Shown one piece after another: positions 9,505-17,168 of a stretch of DNA of 45,240 nt. The notes under the pieces were generated by a model, which was not told the origin of the DNA, searched no databases, and was given only the letters and a program-made list of their open reading frames with translations. The stretch is from Spirochaetales bacterium (GTDB lineage: Bacteria; Spirochaetota; Spirochaetia; SZUA-6; RPPD01): assembly GCA_016934415.1 (NCBI GenBank), contig JAFGSW010000057.1:1-45240 (forward strand). Direction: 5' to 3'. The position numbers and the translations under genes were made by a program. Each line of letters begins with the position of its first letter. Within the stretch, counting starts at the first letter, position 1.

Positions 9505-9540
9505 GGCTGTTGAATAAGCTCAACATTTTCAACAACCCGC
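9505..9540. repeat. Imperfect hairpin between convergent genes
   Basis: GGCTGTTGAATAAG and TTTTCAACAACCCGC form an imperfect stem around CTCAACA. It lies between two convergent stop codons and could end transcription from both sides. The sequence is a diverged copy of the perfect hairpin at 31490-31530 inside the hydrogenase operon, so it may be a mobile or repetitive terminator-like unit. Confidence 0.55.
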
Positions 9541-10982
9541 TAAAGGTATCTATTCTTCCTTTCATAATCCGGGGCGAAGCCATAGGGAAATTCGCTGAAC
9601 CCTATGAAAGAAACATCGATCGGCGTTTTGATATACCCCCCCAGGTTGATCATCATCCGTTTCCTGAGAAAGGCGCTCGCTTTTTTCCCGGGATGAAGCT
9701 GGATGAGTATGCGGAAATTGTCATTCCGTCCATTGCGAGTTATTTTAAAATTCCCGGTCACAGACGCCGCGATCACATCATCCATAAAAAGCGCTTCCTT
9801 GATTTCGTTGGCGCCGAGCCGATCGCCTGAGCTCAAGGCAATGTGCTCAGCCCTTCCCAGGTATACCCCGACCGGAAGTCCGCGGAGGTGCGCCGAAGAC
9901 AAGTGGATATCGTGTTTTTGGAGGATGTCCTGCAATGCAGCCGGGGAAAGGATGTTGACGTTGTCTCCCGTCCGATAGCGTATGATCGGAATAAGATTTG
10001 CACCGTCAAGCGTCGTCACGCAAAGCTCTTTTTTCCCTCCCGGCAACGCTCTCGTTTCCAGAAAATGGGCTGCGGGCAGGTAATGCATGATCAGCGGACA
10101 GGCTCCGGCTTCACTTCCACAAAAGTCCTTTTTCAGCCGGTGATCGACGAGCATGCGTCGTCGCAACCGGGCGAGATCGAAGGTTTCGAAAAAAAGGCCG
10201 AAGCCCGTTTCCGTCATGCCGGCCGTCACGATCACCGTTCCGCGTTCCGGTCGCTCCGGGTCCTGCCGCAGAAGGCGCGATATATACCGGCGCCAATATT
10301 CGCTGATGAATTCACCGCCTGTAAAAACGAAGAGCCGGAACGCACTCCAATCGATCCCCGTCTCGGCTCCTTTCTCAAAAACGGATTTTAAGAAAAACGG
10401 CTCTCCGGCGATAATAAACGTCCCGAAATCATTCTGCGAACGTTTCATTATCTCGATCACGCAATCACTTCTCAGCCCGGTATTCGCGGTGGGAACCCTC
10501 GAAAGCGGGATCCTCGCCCCGATCGAAAGGCAATTGAAGAACAGACAGTCATCAGACTCAAGGCCGAACAACCGAAACCAGATTTCTTCGATAAAAAATC
10601 GTGTCGCCTCGCCATTGCGTTTCGATTGAAGGCTGAAAGCGTATCGGTCCGAGAAAGCGGAGCTGGCGCTTAACGCGATTGTTTTTTTTCGGAATCCCGA
10701 AACGGCGAAATCACGGAAATCGCGTTCGTCGAACACTTCCGCCTTGGTCGTGAACGGCACCAGGTCTAAAAAGTCACGAAACGATCTCACTTTCTTCACA
10801 TCAACTTTTTTCTTTTTCAGAAATCGACGGTACGCCGTTTGGCGGCGGGAGGCTCTCCGGAAAGCTCGAAGGACGGCGCGCTCCAGCCTTCTCCACGACT
10901 GTGCGCGCGGAGGTCGGCGCCATTGCCGTAACACGGAAGCCGCTAAAGGTGCAAACAAAAACCGGCGCATCGATGATTCCAT
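9540..10982 (-). CDS. PaaK-like adenylate-forming enzyme
   Basis: About 480 residues with the layout of phenylacetate-CoA ligase-like enzymes: an N-terminal helical part (RRQTAYRRFLK, VPFTTKAEVF), a central domain with FVFTGGEFISEYWRRYISR and a glycine-rich VTAGMTETGFGLFF, the hinge-region RYRTGDNVNIL, and a short C-terminal domain with YLGRAEHIALSSGDRLGANEIKEAL. The P-loop serines and threonines that bind ATP in PaaK (SSGTTG) are replaced by ALSASSAFSDRYAF near residue 105, so activity or substrate may differ. ATG 10982 is preceded by GCAGGAA; an ATG at 10970 is also possible. It converges on the FeeM/radical SAM pair and shares their lower GC, which suggests a common cluster for acyl or amino acid activation. 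Confidence 0.7.
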   Translation of the reverse strand: MESSMRRFLFAPLAASVLRQWRRPPRAQSWRRLERAVLRAFRRASRRQTAYRRFLKKKKVDVKKVRSFRDFLDLVPFTTKAEVFDERDFRDFAVSGFRKKTIALSASSAFSDRYAFSLQSKRNGEATRFFIEEIWFRLFGLESDDCLFFNCLSIGARIPLSRVPTANTGLRSDCVIEIMKRSQNDFGTFIIAGEPFFLKSVFEKGAETGIDWSAFRLFVFTGGEFISEYWRRYISRLLRQDPERPERGTVIVTAGMTETGFGLFFETFDLARLRRRMLVDHRLKKDFCGSEAGACPLIMHYLPAAHFLETRALPGGKKELCVTTLDGANLIPIIRYRTGDNVNILSPAALQDILQKHDIHLSSAHLRGLPVGVYLGRAEHIALSSGDRLGANEIKEALFMDDVIAASVTGNFKITRNGRNDNFRILIQLHPGKKASAFLRKRMMINLGGYIKTPIDVSFIGFSEFPYGFAPDYERKNRYL

Positions 10983-11089
10983 TTCCTGCTTTCTTCGCCT
11001 CTGTAATGAGCAACTGTACCACGTGAACGAATGATATTCAAACCACAGCCGCCGCGACGTATCGCGGCAGTTCCTCCGAAGGTAATCTC

Positions 11090-11118
11090 TTGACATTGCC
11101 CGGCCCCTGAATTATTTT
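11090..11118 (+). promoter_or_regulatory. Promoter of the archaeal-type CoA genes
   Basis: TTGACA (11090-11095) and TATTTT (11113-11118) are spaced by 17 bases. The expected transcription start is about 11125, before a GGAGGAG ribosome site at 11141-11147. Confidence 0.55.
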
Positions 11119-11157
11119 ATCCGCACACTTTTGGTAAAGCGGAGGAGCGCCCCAGCC

Positions 11158-12171
11158 TTGTCGACACACCGTTCACATACGCCAGGTGATATTCACCCGC
11201 ATGAGGTCCTGTCCGCCCGCGCCTTCGCGCCCGGTCATATTACGGGTTTCTTCGAAATCGACGATTCGGATCCCGATCCGCTCAGGCGAGGCTCGCGGGG
11301 CGCCGGTCTCTCCCTGGCCGCCGGGGTGGTGACAGACGTGAGCATCAGCCTGTCGACCGAACCCTCGCTCACGATCGCATTGAACGGCGCCACGGAGTCC
11401 GAGGCGCCGGTGTCCCGACGCGTGGTTAAGCTTTTTTCAGCGGCGACGGGCGATGCGGTCCGCGCCGTGCGGATCGAGCACTTCGTATCGGTGCCGCAGG
11501 GCGCGGGCTTCGGCTCGAGCGGGGCGGGCGCCTTAAGCCTGGCGCTCGCTGTGAACGCCGCCTGCGGCCGGCCGATGGGCGAGGTCGAGGCCGCCCGCCT
11601 CGCCCACCGGGCGGAGATCGACTGCCGCACCGGCCTGGGTACCGTGCTCGCCTGCACCGCGGGCGGTCTCGAAATCAGGACCCGCGCGGGCGCGCCGGGC
11701 GTCGGGGAGGGGCGCTCATTTCCCGTCCCGGGCGGTCTCATTGTCCTGTGTTTCGTGTACGGGCCCCTCTCGACCGCCGCATCCCTCGCCGATCCGGCCG
11801 TGAGACGTAAAATCACTGAGGCGGGCGCCCGCCTCGGGCGACGTCTCCTGGACGAGCCGACCGTGCCTCGTTTCATCGAGTTGTCGCGCGAGTTCACCGA
11901 GGCCGCCGGCCTGGTTACGCCGCGCCTTCGCGGCTTTTTCGAGTCGCTCGACCGACGCGGAGTCGCGGCCGCCATGACTCATTTCGGCGAGGCGATTTTC
12001 ACCGTCATCGAGGCCGGCAGACGTTCGTCCCTCGACGACCTCGTCGATGCGGCCCGCGCCGACGGAGCCGTCCCGTTCGAGAGCCGCATTTCCGCCGAAG
12101 GAGCAAGCGTCATGGATGACGACGGCATAAATAACGAAGGCATGGAGGGCACCGATGTCCATGAAACCTGA
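11158..12171 (+). CDS. Pantoate kinase, archaeal type (GHMP family)
   Basis: About 337 residues. The N-terminal AFAPGHITGFFEI and GSRGAGLSLAAG segments are characteristic of archaeal pantoate kinase, and the GHMP ATP-binding loop is PQGAGFGSSGAGALSLALAVN (near residue 115). A conserved AHRAEIDCRTGLGTV segment follows. The reaction is ATP-dependent phosphorylation of pantoate to 4-phosphopantoate. Start: TTG 11158 is preferred because GGAGGAG lies ten bases upstream; an earlier TTG at 11131 has no ribosome site. The gene overlaps the next one by 17 bases, and that next gene encodes the enzyme consuming its product. Bacteria normally use PanC and CoaA instead, so this is unusual in a bacterium. 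Confidence 0.85.
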   Translation: MSTHRSHTPGDIHPHEVLSARAFAPGHITGFFEIDDSDPDPLRRGSRGAGLSLAAGVVTDVSISLSTEPSLTIALNGATESEAPVSRRVVKLFSAATGDAVRAVRIEHFVSVPQGAGFGSSGAGALSLALAVNAACGRPMGEVEAARLAHRAEIDCRTGLGTVLACTAGGLEIRTRAGAPGVGEGRSFPVPGGLIVLCFVYGPLSTAASLADPAVRRKITEAGARLGRRLLDEPTVPRFIELSREFTEAAGLVTPRLRGFFESLDRRGVAAAMTHFGEAIFTVIEAGRRSSLDDLVDAARADGAVPFESRISAEGASVMDDDGINNEGMEGTDVHET

Positions 12172-12970
12172 GATCCCCGTTTCCCACCCGCGCCGCGCCT
12201 CGCTCGAGCTCCGCGAAAAGCTTGTCCATGCCCTGGATAAAAACGTCGCCGCCAAGGCCGGGCTCATCGCCCACGGACGCGGCGAGGCGTTCGACTACCT
12301 TCTGGGAGAAGCCACCTCACCGCCGGCCGTACGCGCCGCCGAAGCCGCCGCCGCCCTGCTCCTCTCGGCCCAAAAACCAGTCATCTCGGTCAACGGCAAT
12401 GTCGCCGCGCTCTGCCCGGACGAGATCGTTGCGTTGTCGCGGGCCGTCTCCGCCCCCCTGGAAGTGAACCTTTTCTACCACCGGAGCGAACGTGAACAAG
12501 CCATCGCCGAGGAGCTTCTCGCGCACGGCGCGGACCGGGTGCTCGGCGTCGGGGACGCGGCTTCCGCCACGGTGCCGGGCCTTGAAAGCGCGCGCACCCG
12601 CGTCGATCCGGAGGGGCTGTACGGAGCGGACGTCGTCTTCCTCGCCCTGGAGGACGGGGACCGTACCGAGTGGCTCGTGAAGACGGGGAAAAAAGTGATC
12701 GCCGTCGACCTCAATCCCTTTTCGCGCACCGCCCAATTCGCGCACGTCACGATCGTGGACAACCTGTCGCGCGCCCTGCCGCTCATCATCGCAAGAACGA
12801 AAGCGCTCGCGAACCGGGAGGCGTCGAGCTTGTCAAAGGTCGTGAAATCATACGATAATAAAAAGGTTCTCGGCGAGGCGATCAGGCTCATGTACAGGCG
12901 GCTCAAACGCCTCGCCAGGCAAGGAGTGTTCGTCGAGGTCCCTCACACCGGGGACGCGCAACACAATTGA
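12155..12970 (+). CDS. 4-phosphopantoate--beta-alanine ligase (phosphopantothenate synthetase)
   Basis: 271 residues matching the archaeal phosphopantothenate synthetase family throughout: IPVSHPRRASLELREKLV at the start, LIAHGRGEAFDYLLGE near residue 37, PVISVNGNVAALCPDEIV near 74, LEDGDRTEWL and GKKVIAVDLNPFSRTAQFA near 170-195. It joins 4-phosphopantoate and beta-alanine using ATP to give 4'-phosphopantothenate. GGAGGG lies five bases before the ATG at 12155; an ATG two codons later is an alternative. It is translationally coupled to the pantoate kinase and followed by a probable beta-alanine-forming decarboxylase. The C-terminal 60 residues are basic and less conserved. Confidence 0.9.
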   Translation: MSMKPEIPVSHPRRASLELREKLVHALDKNVAAKAGLIAHGRGEAFDYLLGEATSPPAVRAAEAAAALLLSAQKPVISVNGNVAALCPDEIVALSRAVSAPLEVNLFYHRSEREQAIAEELLAHGADRVLGVGDAASATVPGLESARTRVDPEGLYGADVVFLALEDGDRTEWLVKTGKKVIAVDLNPFSRTAQFAHVTIVDNLSRALPLIIARTKALANREASSLSKVVKSYDNKKVLGEAIRLMYRRLKRLARQGVFVEVPHTGDAQHN

Positions 12971-13058
12971 ACGATTCCCGGCCTCCGGGCGCGACGGGGT
13001 GGCGCGCACGCGCATTCGGGCCGCGGTACGCCGGGATTCCAACCAGCCAAGGCATGAT

Positions 13059-14213
13059 ATGAGAGAACGGAGATTGTCCAAATTTTCAGTCGGCAGGAAA
13101 CTCGCACGCGCGCTCGCCTCCGACCATTCCTTCCGGAGCGGCCGCATCATCGGCTCGATGTGCACGGCGCCCCACCCCTTCGCCGCCCGCGTCTTTTCGA
13201 AGCACATCGAAAAAAACCTCGGCGATCCCGGCCTGTCGCCCGGCGCAATGGCGCTTGAGGCGGAAGCGATCCGTTCCCTCGGCGGCCTCCTCTCCCTGCC
13301 CGATGCGCACGGCTATGTCGTCACCGGCGGCACCGAGGCGAACATCCTCGCCCTCTGGGCCGCCCGTGAACGCGCGGGCGGGCGCGGCCGCGAGGTGGTG
13401 GTGAGCGAGGCGGCGCACTTCTCCATCGACAAGGCGGCCCGGATGCTCGGCCTCGAGATCGTCAAGGTGCCGCTCGGGCGCGACCGTACGCTCGACCCGG
13501 CGGAGGTCGAGAAGCGCCTGAGCCCGCGCACCATCGCTCTGGTGGGCATCGCGGGCACCACCGATCTGGGCCTCATCGACCCGATCGAAGAGTTCTCCCG
13601 CCTGGCGGTGGAACGGGGACTCTACCTGCACGTCGACGCCGCCCTGGGCGGCTTCGTCATCCCCTTCGCGCGGGAACTCGGGCGCACGAATCGCGCCTTC
13701 GATTTCTCCCTTCCCGGCGTGCAATCAATTACCATCGATCCGCACAAGATGGGCATGTCCGTGATCCCGGCCGGCGGCATTCTCTTCCGCAGCCGGGAGC
13801 TCTTGGAGCTCGTGCGGATTCAGGTGCCGTACCTTTCGGGCGGCGAAACCGCTCTGCCCACGGTGGTCGGCACGCGCTCGGGCGCCTCGGTCCTGGCCGT
13901 CTGGGCTTTGCTCGAACATTTGGGACGCCGCGGTTACCGCGCCGCGGTCGAGCGCGCCTACGAGCTCACCGATTTTCTGGCCGCGGAGGTGAGAACGATC
14001 CCCGGCCTCAATCTCGTCGCCGAACCGGTTACCAACGTGGTGGGCATCGGGGCGGCTGCCATGCCCTGCGAGCGCCTCGCTTCGCTCCTTCGCGAAAAAG
14101 GCTGGGCGGTCTCGCTCTTCCCCGGCCATCTCCGCGTCGTCCTCATGCCCCACCTCCGTCTCAAGCACATCAAGAAACTTGCCGCCGACTTACGGGCAGT
14201 CGCGTCGAGCTGA
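13059..14213 (+). CDS. mfnA: MfnA-like PLP decarboxylase (aspartate/tyrosine)
   Basis: About 384 residues of the group II PLP decarboxylase fold, closest in pattern to archaeal MfnA: GRIIGSMCTAPHPFA near residue 28, GYVVTGGTEANILALWAAR, SEAAHFSIDKAARMLGL, HVDAALGGFVIPF, and SITIDPHKMGMSVIPAGG, where the lysine of DPHK binds PLP. MfnA enzymes decarboxylate aspartate to beta-alanine or tyrosine to tyramine. Its place directly after the beta-alanine ligase argues for the aspartate reaction. ATG 13059 has AAGG upstream and matches the family N-terminus; a GTG at 12999 would add 20 arginine-rich residues without conservation. The same-direction gap from the ligase is 88 bases. Confidence 0.8.
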   Translation: MRERRLSKFSVGRKLARALASDHSFRSGRIIGSMCTAPHPFAARVFSKHIEKNLGDPGLSPGAMALEAEAIRSLGGLLSLPDAHGYVVTGGTEANILALWAARERAGGRGREVVVSEAAHFSIDKAARMLGLEIVKVPLGRDRTLDPAEVEKRLSPRTIALVGIAGTTDLGLIDPIEEFSRLAVERGLYLHVDAALGGFVIPFARELGRTNRAFDFSLPGVQSITIDPHKMGMSVIPAGGILFRSRELLELVRIQVPYLSGGETALPTVVGTRSGASVLAVWALLEHLGRRGYRAAVERAYELTDFLAAEVRTIPGLNLVAEPVTNVVGIGAAAMPCERLASLLREKGWAVSLFPGHLRVVLMPHLRLKHIKKLAADLRAVASS

Positions 14214-14252
14214 TTCCGCTCCGACGAGAGAGAGGAAACCGCCCGGCCGCCC

Positions 14253-15140
14253 TTATGTGCGGTCGAACACGTATATCGCCTTTCCCCGCGTGTCCGTGAC
14301 GGTAATGACGGAAGCCTCATGATTCATGAAAACCACTCCCTCACCCAGCGCTTTTAATTCGTCGGGCGGGCTTTCCTCCTGCCACGTCTTGCCTCCGTCG
14401 ACGGTCTTGAAAATCGCCCACTGCAGATTTTCACCTTCCGTCAAAGCGACGAGCGTTCCCCTCTTTTCGTCCGCAAAACGCAGAGCGGCCGTCGCCGCGG
14501 GGCGCTCTTGCTTGAGGAATTTTTTCCCATTGAAATCCGGCTGGAGAGCGCTCCAGGTTTTTGCCCCGTCCTTGGTGAAGTACAGGACGCCGGAAGACAT
14601 GAGCAGGTAGCCCTTGTCCCGCGAAAGGAAATCAATCGCGCAGATGCACTGCATGGATTGAGGCAGTTCGATTTCCCGCCACGTGTGCGCGCCGTCGGTT
14701 GTGGCGGCCAGTCTCTGCGGCGACGCGATCCATCCCGTCGACGCGTCCGGAAAACTGAGGAACCGGCACTGCCGGGGCTCCATTGGGCCGAAATTCGCCA
14801 TCGCTCCCCACGTGGCGCCGTTATCGTGGGAGGCGCGTACGTGCCCTTGGTTGCCGCACGTCCACGCGTTTTTATCGTCAAGGATCTCCAACCCGAAGCG
14901 GCACCATGAGGAATTCCGCCCTCGCTCCCAAGTTTTTCCTCCGTCCGACGAATAATACGTTGCGCCTCCATACCCGGCGGTGATCCCGTCTTGGATATTC
15001 AGAAATCCCGCGATCGTGACTTTTTGGGTATACTCCGACTTGATTGCGAGCTTCCATTTCGCTTCGCCAAAAGCCGCGCTTCCGGCGAGGAAACCGAAAA
15101 CGAGAAGCGGCATCGCCATTGACATTCTCAAGCGCTTCAT
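14253..15140 (-). CDS. Secreted BNR/YCF48-like beta-propeller protein
   Basis: 295 residues with a signal peptide (MKRLRMSMAMPLLVFGFLAGSAAFG, cleavage near residue 25). At least three repeats of the sialidase/BNR kind follow (SSDGGKTWERG, SHDNGATWGAM, TKDGAKTWSAL, TVDGGKTWQEE), so it should fold as a beta-propeller. It is probably periplasmic or exported. Related YCF48/HCF136-like proteins include photosystem assembly factors and many uncharacterised bacterial proteins; no enzymatic residues stand out. AGGAGG precedes the ATG at 15140. It converges with the decarboxylase gene. Confidence 0.75.
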   Translation of the reverse strand: MKRLRMSMAMPLLVFGFLAGSAAFGEAKWKLAIKSEYTQKVTIAGFLNIQDGITAGYGGATYYSSDGGKTWERGRNSSWCRFGLEILDDKNAWTCGNQGHVRASHDNGATWGAMANFGPMEPRQCRFLSFPDASTGWIASPQRLAATTDGAHTWREIELPQSMQCICAIDFLSRDKGYLLMSSGVLYFTKDGAKTWSALQPDFNGKKFLKQERPAATAALRFADEKRGTLVALTEGENLQWAIFKTVDGGKTWQEESPPDELKALGEGVVFMNHEASVITVTDTRGKAIYVFDRT

Positions 15141-15871
15141 AGATACCTCCTGTATGATTCGCTGGAGAATATGATATTCACGGGCGTTGTTTTCGTCGAC
15201 CTTTTCGAAGCGGTGCGCTTTAAGTGGGACTTTCTATTGAGGAATATGTTTTCCCGTTTACACATGCACCTTCACATCAAGCAATCCCCCTTTCCCCGCC
15301 ATGGCGGGTTTCCCGGAGCCCTTCGATGCCCAAGGATGGACATAAGCCGGGGCGCATGGATGCGGGGAGAGAAGGTTCACACTTCCGACATTTATTTGAG
15401 AAGGTCCCCGAAGTGCGCTCCCGCAGCCAGGCATGGATGCCGAGGCGGGCGGGTTGGGTGTGGGTTCACCAGCCAACGCTGGCGCTGAGGGAGGGGACGT
15501 ACACCTGTAGTGAGCCCGTCGAACCACAAGTCCTCTCCCTCGGCTCCACAGCTGGTGGAAGCGTCCCGCCGCGCAAAAGAACCATTCCCGCCTAGTATAA
15601 AAACAGAAAAGATGCACGTTGATAATTAATGCAATATCATTGTGCGCCTAGCGCATGGAACAATCCGAGGCATGGTTCATTCCAAGGTATTGAACAGGGA
15701 AGGTGATACTGCAAGAGGATATGCTCACCCCTGCGAAGGGAAACGCTTCTCTAGACGCGAGGTGAACTGCATGGAGCAGCGAGAGCTGAATCGGCATGAA
15801 CTCCGCGTGGAGCCTCGCTTCAGCCTCGGCGCCAAAGGCGCCTGCGGTGAGGCTCGCCCTGCGGATGGGCG
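15141..15871. other. Long non-coding region with degenerate repeats
   Basis: No convincing gene is present. Short open frames on both strands have compositions like translated repeats (proline/alanine/arginine-rich). The DNA shows repeated GCATGGATGC-type and GGCGC-rich motifs (for example 15354-15366 and 15431-15441). It could be decayed coding sequence or a cluster of extragenic repeats. Confidence 0.5.
15822..15854 (-). terminator. Hairpin after the CPBP protease gene
   Basis: Inner arms GGCGCC (15828-15833 and 15837-15842) around AAA are enclosed by outer arms AGCCTC (15822-15827) and GAGGCT (15849-15854). The structure lies about 18 bases past the stop of the minus-strand gene at 15872. 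No clear T run follows, so termination is uncertain. Confidence 0.4.
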
Positions 15872-16759
15872 TTAACCCAGCGGCAAATACGCTATCACCA
15901 GCGAAGCGACATTGAAGCTGGCGTGCAGCACCACCGACGACTCGAGCGACCAGCGCCTGGTCACTTCGGCGAGGATCACGCCGAGGACGAAGACCTGCGC
16001 GATCTTGAAGGTGGGCGAATCGGTATTGGGATAGTGCAGGAACGCCCAGGCGAGGGAGACGGAGAAAATCGAGCCGAGCAGGGCGGCGGTGTTCGACCGG
16101 CTGACGCGGAAAAGGAAGCCGAGGATCGCGCCGCGGAAAACGATCTCCTCGGCGACGGCCGCGCTCACGACGAAGGCGAGTGTCATGAGAATTTCCACTC
16201 CGGGCGGCACCACGGAGGGAGCCGACTCGGGAAAAAACTCCTTCAGAATGCCGCTCATCCCCACGTTCAGCACCCGGATCAGGATCAAGCTCACGGCCGC
16301 TCCCGCCACCCCGATGCCGGCCGCCGCCAGGTTCATCGACCAGACCTTTTCCCCGGTCCGCATGAGAAGCGGGAACGGCCGGGGACGGAGCTTGTCCCAC
16401 TCGCCGGCGGCGGCGGCAAAGGCGAGCATGACGAGGCCGAAGTACATCGCGCTCTGGAACACCATCGCCGCGGCGAATATCTGCTTGAGCACGGCCAGGT
16501 CCTCCGCGGTGAGCGCCGATGTCGGCATCCCCGGCATGGCGAACGATTCGACCAATTTTCGGATGTCCATTTGTACGGCCAAGAGCGCCTGGAACGGAGC
16601 GTAGAAAACGAATCCAATGACGGCGATCACGATGGCGGGCTTGAAAAATTCCTTGAACCTCCTGCGGTTAAGGATAAACAAAACGACGACCGCCGCCTCC
16701 GACGACATCTGGAGGAATAAAAGCCAGAACGGTACCGCATTGAATCCCGAAACAGGCAT
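15872..16759 (-). CDS. CPBP family intramembrane metalloprotease
   Basis: 295 residues with eight or so hydrophobic helices. The C-terminal part has the CPBP (Rce1/abortive infection protein-like) motifs in order: EEIVFRG (EExxxR) near residue 205, AWAFLHYP (metal-binding His) near 240, and VLHASFNV (HxxxN) near 280. These residues coordinate zinc in the membrane and cut substrates within or next to the bilayer. The substrate here is unknown; such proteins are linked to prenyl-protein processing, bacteriocin self-immunity or general membrane quality control. The ATG at 16759 is chosen because GGGAAGGG precedes it; longer frames add an unconserved arginine-rich leader. Confidence 0.85.
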   Translation of the reverse strand: MPVSGFNAVPFWLLFLQMSSEAAVVVLFILNRRRFKEFFKPAIVIAVIGFVFYAPFQALLAVQMDIRKLVESFAMPGMPTSALTAEDLAVLKQIFAAAMVFQSAMYFGLVMLAFAAAAGEWDKLRPRPFPLLMRTGEKVWSMNLAAAGIGVAGAAVSLILIRVLNVGMSGILKEFFPESAPSVVPPGVEILMTLAFVVSAAVAEEIVFRGAILGFLFRVSRSNTAALLGSIFSVSLAWAFLHYPNTDSPTFKIAQVFVLGVILAEVTRRWSLESSVVLHASFNVASLVIAYLPLG

Positions 16760-17168
16760 ATCAGACCCTTCCCGGCGAAAAAATAATCCGCGCGCGTTAA
16801 TGCGGTGAGTATAGGTCGCAGCCGGAGCTTGCACAAGGGGCTTCCTTTCCCACTCTGTAAAGCGCCGTGAAAGAGAGAAATGAGGAAGCCGGGCAAAAGA
16901 AACCAAGAAAAGAAAGAAGTGTAAAAAACTGAATATAATCGCTCAATGTTCCACGACATGTCGAATTGAGTAGTCGCTCTAATAAAAATGCATATGAACG
17001 TAATTTTCTGCTTTTTCTCGAACTTCTTCCTGGTTTCCTTATAAATCTTTTATTTCTTTTTCGTCTCCTGGTTCCATTTTAGCGTCATGAAAGTAAGCTG
17101 TATTCAGTGAAAATCACTCGACCGGCGGCGGAATAATACCGATGATCGTACAAAGGGGAAAAACCGCC
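16760..17168. repeat. Intergenic region with family-2 repeat arms
   Basis: A GAGGAAGCC arm near 16882-16920 and an opposite-orientation arm near 17024-17047 (CTTCCTGGTTTCCTTATAAA) flank an AT-rich centre of about 100 bases. The core AAGGAAGCC/ACCAGGAA is shared with elements near 18546-18584, 38297-38530 and 43306-43462. I see no gene. Confidence 0.6.

Noticed and set aside
15258..15617. A 119-codon minus-strand frame with a proline/alanine-rich product
   Set aside because: There is no ribosome site, the composition is repeat-like, and it lies within a repeat-rich gap.
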